A DNA stretch of 10,578 bases, taken from the NCBI GenBank assembly GCA_019240015.1, contig JAFAZB010000199.1, positions 1 through 10,578 of the forward strand, read 5' to 3'. The stretch is from Solirubrobacterales bacterium (GTDB taxonomy: Bacteria > Actinomycetota > Thermoleophilia > Solirubrobacterales > Solirubrobacteraceae). Below, piece after piece: positions 1-5,379 of this stretch; within the stretch, counting starts at the first letter, position 1; each line of letters starts with the position of its first letter. The notes beneath the pieces are model-generated. The model was given only the letters and a program-made list of their open reading frames with translations. It was not told the DNA's origin and ran no database searches. Both the position numbers and the translations under genes were made by a program.

Positions 1-466
1 CGACGTCGTAGGCGTCCAGCAGCTCGATCACGCCCTGGGGGGTGCACGGCCGCTGTCCCTCGACCCCCTGCGACAGCCGTCCGGCGCTGATCGGCGTCAG
101 CCCGTCGACGTCCTTGTGGGGATCGATCAAGGCGGTCAGCGAAGCGCTGTCAAGGCCCCGGGGGACGGGCAGCTGGAGCAGGATCGCGCTCACCTCGGGG
201 GCGCGGTTGCAGTCCCGGATCAGCTCCGCGACCTCGTCCTGGGAGGCCTCGGCCGAGAGCTGGTGGTGGTGGTCGGCGATCCCCGCCTCGGAGCAGGCCT
301 TGCGCTTGTTGGCCACGTAGATCGCCGATGCCGGATCGTCACCGACCAGGATCGTCGCGAGGCCTGGCGGATGGCCCAGCAGCTCGCCGAGCTCCTTCAC
401 CTCCTGCGCAACCTCCCCGCGCACCCTCGCCGCCACCGCCTTGCCGTCGATGATCGTCGCGGCCAC
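1..466 (-). CDS. folD: Bifunctional methylenetetrahydrofolate dehydrogenase / methenyltetrahydrofolate cyclohydrolase (N-terminal 155 residues, cut by window edge)
   Basis: FolD interconverts 5,10-methylene-, 5,10-methenyl- and 10-formyl-tetrahydrofolate in the cytosol with NADP(H), supplying one-carbon units for purine synthesis and fMet-tRNA. I translated the minus strand by hand. The GTG start at 466 is the only option, because the pcrA stop codon (476-478) lies in the same frame four codons upstream. An AGGGG ribosome-binding site overlaps that stop. Visible family motifs are IIDGKAVAARVR at the N-terminus, YVANKRKAC (Tyr50, Lys54), LLQLPVP (Gln98), DVDG (Asp121) and CTPQG (141-145). The catalytic Tyr/Lys/Gln/Asp fall at the same residue numbers as in E. 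coli FolD, which supports the start. The C-terminal half with most of the NADP-binding Rossmann fold lies outside the window. The 9-bp gap to pcrA suggests co-transcription with the helicase. Confidence 0.93.
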   Translation of the reverse strand, partial: MAATIIDGKAVAARVRGEVAQEVKELGELLGHPPGLATILVGDDPASAIYVANKRKACSEAGIADHHHQLSAEASQDEVAELIRDCNRAPEVSAILLQLPVPRGLDSASLTALIDPHKDVDGLTPISAGRLSQGVEGQRPCTPQGVIELLDAYDV

Positions 467-478
467 CGACCGCCCCTA
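464..478 (-). promoter_or_regulatory. Ribosome-binding site of folD overlapping the pcrA stop codon
   Basis: Read on the minus strand, TAGGGGCGGTCGGTG runs from the pcrA TAG stop (476-478) to the folD GTG (464-466). The AGGGG Shine-Dalgarno shares bases with the stop codon. Ribosomes ending pcrA would therefore finish on the folD initiation site, which favours translational coupling (inference). Confidence 0.6.
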
Positions 479-2659
479 CCGCTTCGAGATCGGGGCCAGG
501 TCGGCGACCAGCTTTCGCTCGGAGCGGTCCGAGCTGAAGCGGATCACGACGATCCCGCCAGGCTCTACGCCGGTCACGACCCCCTCGCCGAACGTGGGGT
601 GAACGACGTCGTCTCCGAGCCGGTAGGCGACCGGTGACGGCGCATCCGCCCCACCCGAGCTCCACGACGCAAGCCGCGCCCGCAAGCCGCCCAGCGCGGG
701 GCTCGACGGCTGCTGCTCACGATCGGTCAGCTCGGCGGGGATCTCTCCAACGAACCGGCTCGGAATCCCGTAGGTCCGCGCCCCGAACACGCTGCGGGTG
801 CGAGCGTAGGTCAGGTACAGGTCGCGCTCGGCGCGAGTGATCCCGACGTAGCACAGCCGTCGCTCCTCCTCCAGCCCCCCTTCGTCGAGCGCCCGGGAGT
901 GCGGAAACACCCCCTCCTCGCAGCCGATCATGAACACGATCGGATACTCCAGCCCTTTGGCGTTGTGGAGCGTCATCAGCGTCACCAGCCCCTCGTCGTC
1001 GCTCCGCGCGTCGGCATCGGCGATCAGCGCGATCTGCTGCAGGAACTCGGCCAGCGAGCGATCTTCCGCGCCCCCGGCGTCGTACTCGACGGCGACGTTG
1101 ACGAGCTCTTCGAGATTTTCGAGTCGGCCTTGGGCCTCGATCGTGCGCTCTGCCTCGAGCGCCTCCAGGTAGCCGGTCTCCTGGAGCATCTCCTTGAGCA
1201 GGGCGGCGATCGGTGCGCCCGACTCGGCGCGCTCCCGCAAGATGTGCATCGTGCCGATGAATCGGGTCAGCGCCCTGACCGCGGCCGGTGCCAGAGCTGG
1301 GACCCGCTCTGGCTCGGAACCGGCTTCCCAGATCGTGATCCCCATCGTGTTGGCGAACGCCAGCACCCGCGAGACCGAGCTGGTGCCGATCCCGCGCTTG
1401 GGCGAGTTCACGATCCGCGTGAAGGCGCCGACATCCTGCGGGTTGATCAGCGCGGTCAGGTAGGCGATCGCGTCCTTGATCTCCATCCGCTCGTAGAACT
1501 TCGTGCCGCCGATCACCTGATAGGGGATCTCCCCTCGCACCAGCGTGTCCTCCAGCACTCGCGACTGTGCGTTGGTGCGGTAGAACACGGCGAGCTCCGC
1601 GCGCGAGACGCCCTCGTCGAGCAGCCGCTGGACCTCGCCGGTGATGAAGCGCGCCTCCGCGTGCTCGTCCTCGAGCTCCCTGACCTTGATCGGGTCGCCC
1701 TGGCCGAGCTCCGTCCACAGCGTCTTCGGCTGCTGGGCGCGGTTGTTGCGGATCACCGCGTTGGCCGCGTCGAGAATCGTCTGAGTCGAGCGGTAGTTCT
1801 GCTCGAGCTTGACCACGTGGGCGTCTGGGAAGTCGTCGGTGAAGTTGAGGATGTTGCGGATGTCGGCGGAGCGGAAGCTGTAGATCGACTGGGCATCGTC
1901 GCCCACGACCATCAGGTTGCGGTGCTCCGATGCCAGCAGCTGGAGCCACCGGTACTGGGCGTGGTTGGTGTCCTGGTACTCGTCGACCATCACGTGGCGA
2001 AAGCCGCTCGCGTAGCGCTCGCGCACCTCGGGGAACAGCTCCAGCACGTTGACCGCTCGCACCAGCAAGTCGTCGAAGTCCATCGCGTTCATCCGGTGTA
2101 GCTCGCGCTCGTAGGTCCTGTAAGCGTCGGCCACGGTCTGCTCGAAGAACGAGCCGACCATCCGGGCGTAGGCATCGGCATCGCGAAGCCGGTTCTTGGC
2201 GTCGGAGATCTGCGCCTGCACCGAGGCCGGGGTGAAGCGCTTTGGGTCGACCCCCAGCTCGTCGAGGCACCGCTTGATCAACCGGCGGGAGTCCGCTTGG
2301 TCGTAGATCGTGAACTGGCGCGTGTAGCCCAGCCGCTGGGCATCGGCCCTCAGCATGCGCGCGCAGGCGGAATGGAACGTCATCACCCACATCGCCCTCA
2401 CGCGCCGGCCGACCAGCAGCTCGGCCCGCTCGCGCATCTCCTGGGCGGCCTTGTTGGTGAACGTGATCGCGAGGATCTCGTTCGGCTTCGCGGCGTCGGT
2501 GGCGAGCAGGTGCGCGATCCGATGGGTGAGCACGCGGGTCTTGCCCGAGCCCGCGCCCGCAAGGATCAGCAGCGGACCCCGCTCGTGCGTCACGGCCTCC
2601 CGCTGCGGCTCGTTGAGACCGGCGAGGAGGGTGTCTAGCTCGGTGGCTGCGTCGGGCAT
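476..2659 (-). CDS. pcrA: ATP-dependent 3'-5' DNA helicase, PcrA/UvrD family (superfamily 1A)
   Basis: This 727-residue helicase unwinds DNA in nucleotide excision repair, replication-fork restart and removal of stalled RNA polymerase. Length and domain order match full-length PcrA. Motifs in order: Q motif LNEPQREAV (about 15-23), Walker A GAGSGKT (35-41), motif Ia ITFTNKAAQEM (about 65-75), Walker B VDEYQDTN (225-232), motif III VGDDAQSIYSFR (252-263), motif IV LEQNYRST (285-292), motif V TLMTLHNAKGLEYPIVF (560-576) and motif VI EERRLCYVGITRAE (598-611). A linker near 645-678 leads to a Tudor-like tail (YRLGDDVVHPTFGEGVV, from 679), the module that contacts RNA polymerase in PcrA. Motif III reads GDDAQ rather than the common GDxDQ, a conservative variant. 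No good Shine-Dalgarno precedes the ATG at 2659. A TACCTT -10-like box 13 nt upstream would give a nearly leaderless mRNA. The folD start lies 9 bp beyond the stop. Confidence 0.97.
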   Translation of the reverse strand: MPDAATELDTLLAGLNEPQREAVTHERGPLLILAGAGSGKTRVLTHRIAHLLATDAAKPNEILAITFTNKAAQEMRERAELLVGRRVRAMWVMTFHSACARMLRADAQRLGYTRQFTIYDQADSRRLIKRCLDELGVDPKRFTPASVQAQISDAKNRLRDADAYARMVGSFFEQTVADAYRTYERELHRMNAMDFDDLLVRAVNVLELFPEVRERYASGFRHVMVDEYQDTNHAQYRWLQLLASEHRNLMVVGDDAQSIYSFRSADIRNILNFTDDFPDAHVVKLEQNYRSTQTILDAANAVIRNNRAQQPKTLWTELGQGDPIKVRELEDEHAEARFITGEVQRLLDEGVSRAELAVFYRTNAQSRVLEDTLVRGEIPYQVIGGTKFYERMEIKDAIAYLTALINPQDVGAFTRIVNSPKRGIGTSSVSRVLAFANTMGITIWEAGSEPERVPALAPAAVRALTRFIGTMHILRERAESGAPIAALLKEMLQETGYLEALEAERTIEAQGRLENLEELVNVAVEYDAGGAEDRSLAEFLQQIALIADADARSDDEGLVTLMTLHNAKGLEYPIVFMIGCEEGVFPHSRALDEGGLEEERRLCYVGITRAERDLYLTYARTRSVFGARTYGIPSRFVGEIPAELTDREQQPSSPALGGLRARLASWSSGGADAPSPVAYRLGDDVVHPTFGEGVVTGVEPGGIVVIRFSSDRSERKLVADLAPISKR

Positions 2660-2671
2660 CGTGGGCAGTCA

Positions 2672-2677
2672 AAGGTA
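2672..2677 (-). promoter_or_regulatory. Candidate -10 box for pcrA inside the 27-bp divergent gap
   Basis: TACCTT on the minus strand fits TAnnnT and lies 12 nt before the pcrA ATG, so transcription would start within a few bases of the start codon. No convincing -35 box is visible. The same bases on the plus strand (AAAGG, 2671-2675) are the best ribosome-binding site for the divergent queuosine-salvage gene. The two genes must therefore share or overlap control elements, and the plus-strand promoter must lie inside the pcrA coding sequence. Confidence 0.35.
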
Positions 2678-2686
2678 GCGAGCTGG

Positions 2687-3655
2687 GTGGTCGCGACCCC
2701 GCCCCCGGCCGATCGCGACATCCTCCGCGAGATGGGCGATCTCGGCGAGCAGATCCGCGCTGCCTGCGCGACGGTGGCGGCGCGGGCGGGCCAGGTGCAG
2801 GTCGAGCACGGCGCGATCGAGGCCTACGCGCGCACGCTGTCCGGCCTGGCACCTGAGCCGGACCCCGATCCAGACGCTCACCGGCTCCTCGCCGGCCGCG
2901 ACGAGCTCGCCGCCTTCTGGCTCACGCTCGACGCGATCAACTTCGGCTCCGGCTGGTTTCCGACGCTCCGCAAGCGGCCCGGTCGCTCGGGGTATTTCAC
3001 GGTGGCCAGTGCGCTCCGCGCGCGGTTCGCACGCGCGGGGCCCTGGAGCGCCCAGCAGCTGTCGGCGATGCAAGCCGCGGAGCTCGCGGCCGTCCTGGAC
3101 CAGGACCCGGCGCACGAGCTGATGTCGTTGTTCGCCGCCTCGCTGCGCGACCTGGGCGTTCACCTGCTGCTCGAGCACGATGGCAGTTTCACCGCGCTGG
3201 TCGACTCGGCCCCCGGGGCGCAGGCGATGGCCGCACGGCTGGGCAGCTGGAGCAGCTTCGCCGACAGCTCGAGCTACCACGGGCTCGCGGTTCCCTTTCT
3301 CAAGCGCGCGCAGATCGCCGCGGCCGACCTGACGCGCGCGGGCGTCGCCGCCTTCCGCGACCTCGATCGGCTGACGATGTTCGCCGACAACCTCGTTCCC
3401 CACGTGTTGCGCCTCGACGGGGTGCTGAGCTGGGACCCGCAGCTGGTCACGAGGGTCGCCCGAGGCGAGCTGCTCGACCACGGCTCTCCGGAGGAGGTGG
3501 AGATCAGGGCTTGCGCCGTGCACGCCGTGGAGCTGCTGGTGGCCGCGCTGCCGGGCAGCTGCGCGGCCGACGTCGACCAGCTGCTGTGGAATCGCGGCCA
3601 GCAGCCGCGCTACAAGGCCTCGCCGCGGCACCGCTGCCGCTGCACCGCTTACTGA
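2687..3655 (+). CDS. Queuosine 5'-phosphate N-glycosylase/hydrolase-type queuosine-salvage protein (Qng1/DUF2419 family)
   Basis: Family members release the base queuine from queuosine 5'-monophosphate, so that queuine from degraded tRNA can be reinserted at the wobble position by tRNA-guanine transglycosylase. The 322-residue protein spans the whole family. Visible family motifs: LDAINFGSGWFP (81-92), SFADSSSYHG (190-199), VPFLKRAQIAAADL (202-215), FRDLDRLTMFADNLVP (223-238, holding the conserved Asp of the TMFADxxVP signature), SPEEVEIRACAVHAVELL (267-284) and the terminal SPRHRCRCTAY (312-322), which matches the usual basic HRxRxxxY ending. The GTG at 2687 has AAAGG at 2671-2675, a long 11-nt spacing. 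No in-frame upstream start fits, and the next Met (residue 16) would cut into the first helix. The gene diverges from pcrA with 27 bp between starts and is followed by the repeat-rich 3' region. The family is best known in eukaryotes and patchy in bacteria. The assignment rests on motif recall, without a database search. Confidence 0.85.
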   Translation: MVATPPPADRDILREMGDLGEQIRAACATVAARAGQVQVEHGAIEAYARTLSGLAPEPDPDPDAHRLLAGRDELAAFWLTLDAINFGSGWFPTLRKRPGRSGYFTVASALRARFARAGPWSAQQLSAMQAAELAAVLDQDPAHELMSLFAASLRDLGVHLLLEHDGSFTALVDSAPGAQAMAARLGSWSSFADSSSYHGLAVPFLKRAQIAAADLTRAGVAAFRDLDRLTMFADNLVPHVLRLDGVLSWDPQLVTRVARGELLDHGSPEEVEIRACAVHAVELLVAALPGSCAADVDQLLWNRGQQPRYKASPRHRCRCTAY

Positions 3656-3687
3656 GGGCCGCGGTTACGGTGGTGCCGTGCAGGTGC

Positions 3688-3719
3688 GGGCGCGGGCGCG
3701 GGGGCGGGGGTCCGTGGGG
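3688..3719 (+). other. G-quadruplex-forming motif in the 3' region of the queuosine-salvage gene
   Basis: Five successive G-runs lie on the plus strand: GGG (3688-3690), GGG (3694-3696), GGGGG (3700-3704), GGGGG (3706-3710) and GGGG (3716-3719), with loops of 1-5 bases. This satisfies the usual four-run G4 pattern. It would sit in the 3' end of the plus-strand transcript. Function is unknown. Confidence 0.6.
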
Positions 3720-3723
3720 CGCC

Positions 3724-3778
3724 GCGGCCGCCGAGCCCTCCCGCGGCCGCCGAGCCCTCCCGCGGCCGCCGAGCCCCC
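3724..3778. repeat. 19-bp tandem repeat, about 2.8 copies
   Basis: The unit GCGGCCGCCGAGCCCTCCC is present exactly at 3724-3742 and 3743-3761. A third copy from 3762 matches for 15 bases and then runs into the palindrome-motif array. The exact identity points to recent slippage or duplication. A 19-bp period is not a multiple of three, so the tract is unlikely to be coding, which argues against the ORFs that read through it. Confidence 0.85.
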
Positions 3779-3912
3779 AAACTGGGAGCCCCCGCGGGGT
3801 GCTCGAGCCCCCAAACTGGCACCCGCAATCGCGAAATGGGTGCTCGAACATTGCATGGATGCACGAGCACCCATTTCACCTCCGCGCGACTCAATTTGGG
3901 GGTTCGTGCATG
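3770..3912. repeat. Cluster of five copies of a 14-16 bp motif in alternating orientation (REP-like palindromic array)
   Basis: A motif close to CAATTTGGGGGCTCG occurs five times. Two identical copies on the minus strand (CCAGTTTGGGGGCTCG) are at 3770-3785 and 3804-3819. GAAATGGGTGCTCG is on the plus strand at 3833-3846 and exactly inverted on the minus strand at 3864-3877. CAATTTGGGGGTTCG is on the plus strand at 3892-3906. Neighbouring opposed copies form hairpins. Some copies are followed by GCAT/ATGC palindromes (3852-3863, 3907-3912). The layout resembles repetitive extragenic palindromes or a bidirectional terminator between the convergent genes. I do not recognise a named family. Confidence 0.7.
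3833..3877. terminator. Perfect 14-bp inverted repeat, candidate bidirectional terminator
   Basis: GAAATGGGTGCTCG (3833-3846) is exactly complementary to CGAGCACCCATTTC (3864-3877), with a 17-nt loop that itself contains TGCAT-GG-ATGCA. The element sits between the 3' ends of the plus-strand queuosine-salvage gene and minus-strand rho, where a bidirectional terminator would be expected. No run of T follows the stem on either strand, so classical intrinsic termination is uncertain. Confidence 0.5.
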
Positions 3913-3953
3913 CCCCCGGCCCGGAGGAGCCCACGCCCCCGCCCGCCGTGCGG

Positions 3954-5237
3954 TTACGGGTTCAGCGCCTCCGAGCGGGCCCGGGCGATCGCCTCGGCCC
4001 CGGCTTCGCCGACCAGCAGCTCCGGGCGGATCGTGCCGCTGGTGGCGAGGTCGAGCGCCGGGTAGCGGCCGGTGCTGGTGAGCGATACGTCGAGCGAGAT
4101 CACGGTCGTCTCGCCGCCGATCGGCGCCGTTGCGGTCGCGATCACGGACAGCGAGCCTCCTTGCACCAGGTTGCGGGCCGCCGCGAGCAGCTTGCGGGCG
4201 GCTTGCAGATGCAGGCCATCCAGCGTGTCGATCAGCACCACCACGTGCTGGCCACGCGAGGCAAGGCGGCGCGCTTGGTCGATCAGCGGCTCGACCGCGT
4301 TGGCCTGCGCTTCGGCGGAGGCCCCCAGGCCGACCGACGCCGCCGGCAGCAGCGGGCCGTTGCTCCACTCGGAGATCTCCTCTGGTCTGACGCCCGCTAG
4401 TACAAGCGAGAGCTCCACTTCATCGAGGCCCGCCAGTGCGCCCGCCAGCCTGCGCAGTGCCTCCGTCTTGCCGGAGCGGGCCGGGCCGACGATCGTCACC
4501 CGGGAGCCCTTTCCGAACGGCGTCAGCCACTCGATCGCCTTGACCGTGGGGTCCTCGGAGCCAAGCCGGAAGCGCTCGTCGGGGAACGCGGCAGGGAGGT
4601 CGTCGAACCTGACGCCGTCGGCGATCTCGGCGGCGGGACGGCCGTTGACCGTGTCGATCCGCACCAGCGAGGAGAAGCGCTCGGAGCGCCGCGGGGCGCG
4701 GCGCGGCCCAGAGATCCGATCGCCCGAAACGAGCTCGCAGCGCTTGACCTGGGTCGAGGAGATGTAGACGTCCTCGTCCGAGGGCTCGGGTGGGTCGACG
4801 CGGATGAAGCCTGAGCCGTTGGGCAACAGCTCGACCACCCCTTCCACCTCGTCCTCGGCCTGGACGGTGCCCTCGTCCGCGTCTCCCTCCTCGTGGTCCT
4901 CCTCGCCGCGGGGGGCTTGCCGCCCCCCGGAGCGGCCACGGCCGCCGCGGCGCCCGCGCCGGCGGCGAGCCCCGCCGCGCTCGTCTTCGCCCTCCTCGGA
5001 GGCCTCGGAGCCCTCGGACTCGGCTTCCGGCTCGGCGACGGGGACCGCGCCCTCGTCCACCGGTGGCGCATCCTGCGGCGTGGTTGGCTGCTCGTCGGCT
5101 CCCTGCCTGGCGAGGATCGCGTCGACCAGCTCTCCCTTACGCAGCCTGCGATAGCCGTCGATCGAGAGCTCCGAAGCGATCGCGTGCAGGTCGGCGAGCG
5201 GACTCTCCTCCAGCGCGGTGCGGTGCAGCACGGACAT
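3954..5237 (-). CDS. Rho-family transcription termination factor-like ATPase, divergent, lacking Q-loop and R-loop sequences
   Basis: Rho is a hexameric RNA-dependent helicase that ends transcription. This 427-residue protein starts at the ATG at 5237 with a strong AGGAGG seven bases upstream; longer readings to 5654 cross the divergent gene. Order: Rho_N helical domain (about 12-45, LADLHAIASELSIDGYRRLRKGELVDAIL), an acidic then Arg/Gly-rich low-complexity linker (about 48-130), a cold-shock-like RNA-binding domain (about 132-200, NGSGFIRV, DEDVYISSTQVKR), then the ATPase core. Walker A is GPARSGKT (251-258) and Walker B is VVVLID (332-337). Compared with E. coli Rho from memory, DERPEE is AGVRPEE (catalytic Glu211 replaced by Val283). 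About 20 residues covering the Q-loop are absent between Asp337 and AAARN (352-356), the GTGNM R-loop is absent, SGTR (Arg366 finger) reads SGTIR, and the C-terminal helices are largely missing. It may be a paralogue with a changed role. The rpmE/prfA genes often found beside actinobacterial rho are not here. Confidence 0.85.
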   Translation of the reverse strand: MSVLHRTALEESPLADLHAIASELSIDGYRRLRKGELVDAILARQGADEQPTTPQDAPPVDEGAVPVAEPEAESEGSEASEEGEDERGGARRRRGRRGGRGRSGGRQAPRGEEDHEEGDADEGTVQAEDEVEGVVELLPNGSGFIRVDPPEPSDEDVYISSTQVKRCELVSGDRISGPRRAPRRSERFSSLVRIDTVNGRPAAEIADGVRFDDLPAAFPDERFRLGSEDPTVKAIEWLTPFGKGSRVTIVGPARSGKTEALRRLAGALAGLDEVELSLVLAGVRPEEISEWSNGPLLPAASVGLGASAEAQANAVEPLIDQARRLASRGQHVVVLIDTLDGLHLQAARKLLAAARNLVQGGSLSVIATATAPIGGETTVISLDVSLTSTGRYPALDLATSGTIRPELLVGEAGAEAIARARSEALNP

Positions 5238-5313
5238 GCGGGTTCCTCCTGTGGGCTGATCGGTGGGCTCCGGTCGCGTTGAGCCAGCGACCGGCGATTT
5301 CGCCTCGAATCTA
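5238..5313 (-). promoter_or_regulatory. rho leader: candidate -10 box, two hairpins and strong ribosome-binding site
   Basis: On the minus strand a TAGATT box (5308-5313) could serve as -10, though no -35 is convincing. Downstream lie GGCGAAATCGCC (5293-5304) and a perfect 8-bp inverted repeat CCGGTCGC/GCGACCGG (5270-5277 with 5287-5294, 9-nt loop). AGGAGG then ends 7 nt before the ATG. The two hairpins overlap by two bases (5293-5294), so they may compete. A structured leader fits the known habit of rho genes to be autoregulated, but that is inference here. Confidence 0.4.
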
Positions 5314-5327
5314 GCGGCTCTGGCGGA

Positions 5328-5360
5328 CACCGGTGGCACGCCGGTGCCCGCGCGTACACT
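5328..5360 (+). promoter_or_regulatory. Candidate promoter/operator of the xdhC-like gene in the divergent region
   Basis: TACACT at 5355-5360 fits a -10 box about 20 bases before the ATG at 5380; the -35 position is not recognisable. Just upstream are the palindrome CACCGGTG (5328-5335) and a CACCGG/CCGGTG pair (5328-5333 with 5341-5346), lying between this box and the opposing rho -10 candidate. That is a plausible shared operator position. GAGG at 5367-5370 and GAGGGAG next to the ATG could serve as ribosome-binding site. Confidence 0.3.
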
Positions 5361-5379
5361 TGCGTAGAGGTCGAGGGAG

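Larger units (their letters stand above)
3661..3959. repeat. 10-bp direct repeat GCGGTTACGG bracketing the structured interval
   Basis: GCGGTTACGG occurs at 3661-3670, five bases after the stop of the queuosine-salvage gene, and again at 3950-3959, where its TTA is the complement of the rho stop codon. The 279 bp between the copies hold all the G-rich, tandem and palindromic elements of this region. Such an arrangement can arise from a target-site duplication of a small insertion or from duplication of the rho 3' end. It could also be chance in GC-rich DNA, as I see no clear terminal inverted repeats. Nothing recognisable lies between about 3913 and 3949. Confidence 0.45.

Noticed and set aside
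116..637. Plus-strand open frame opposite folD and the end of pcrA
   Set aside because: The opposite strand encodes clear FolD motifs, so this is the mirror frame.
899..2101. 400-codon open frame on the plus strand opposite pcrA
   Set aside because: It is an antisense shadow of pcrA, rich in His/Arg/Leu, with no recognisable motif and no ribosome-binding site.
717..2852. Long open frame (about 711 codons) on the minus strand overlapping pcrA in another frame
   Set aside because: It is an Arg/Pro-rich out-of-frame reading of pcrA with no domain and is typical of GC-rich shadow frames. pcrA has all helicase motifs in its own frame.
3724..3912. Possible CRISPR array
   Set aside because: The direct repeats are tandem without spacers, and the palindromic motif copies alternate in orientation at irregular distances. 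No cas genes are present.
3511..4400. Several open frames on both strands crossing the interval between the queuosine-salvage gene and rho
   Set aside because: They read through a 19-bp tandem repeat and palindromes, giving low-complexity Arg/Pro/Ala protein, and overlap two well-supported genes.
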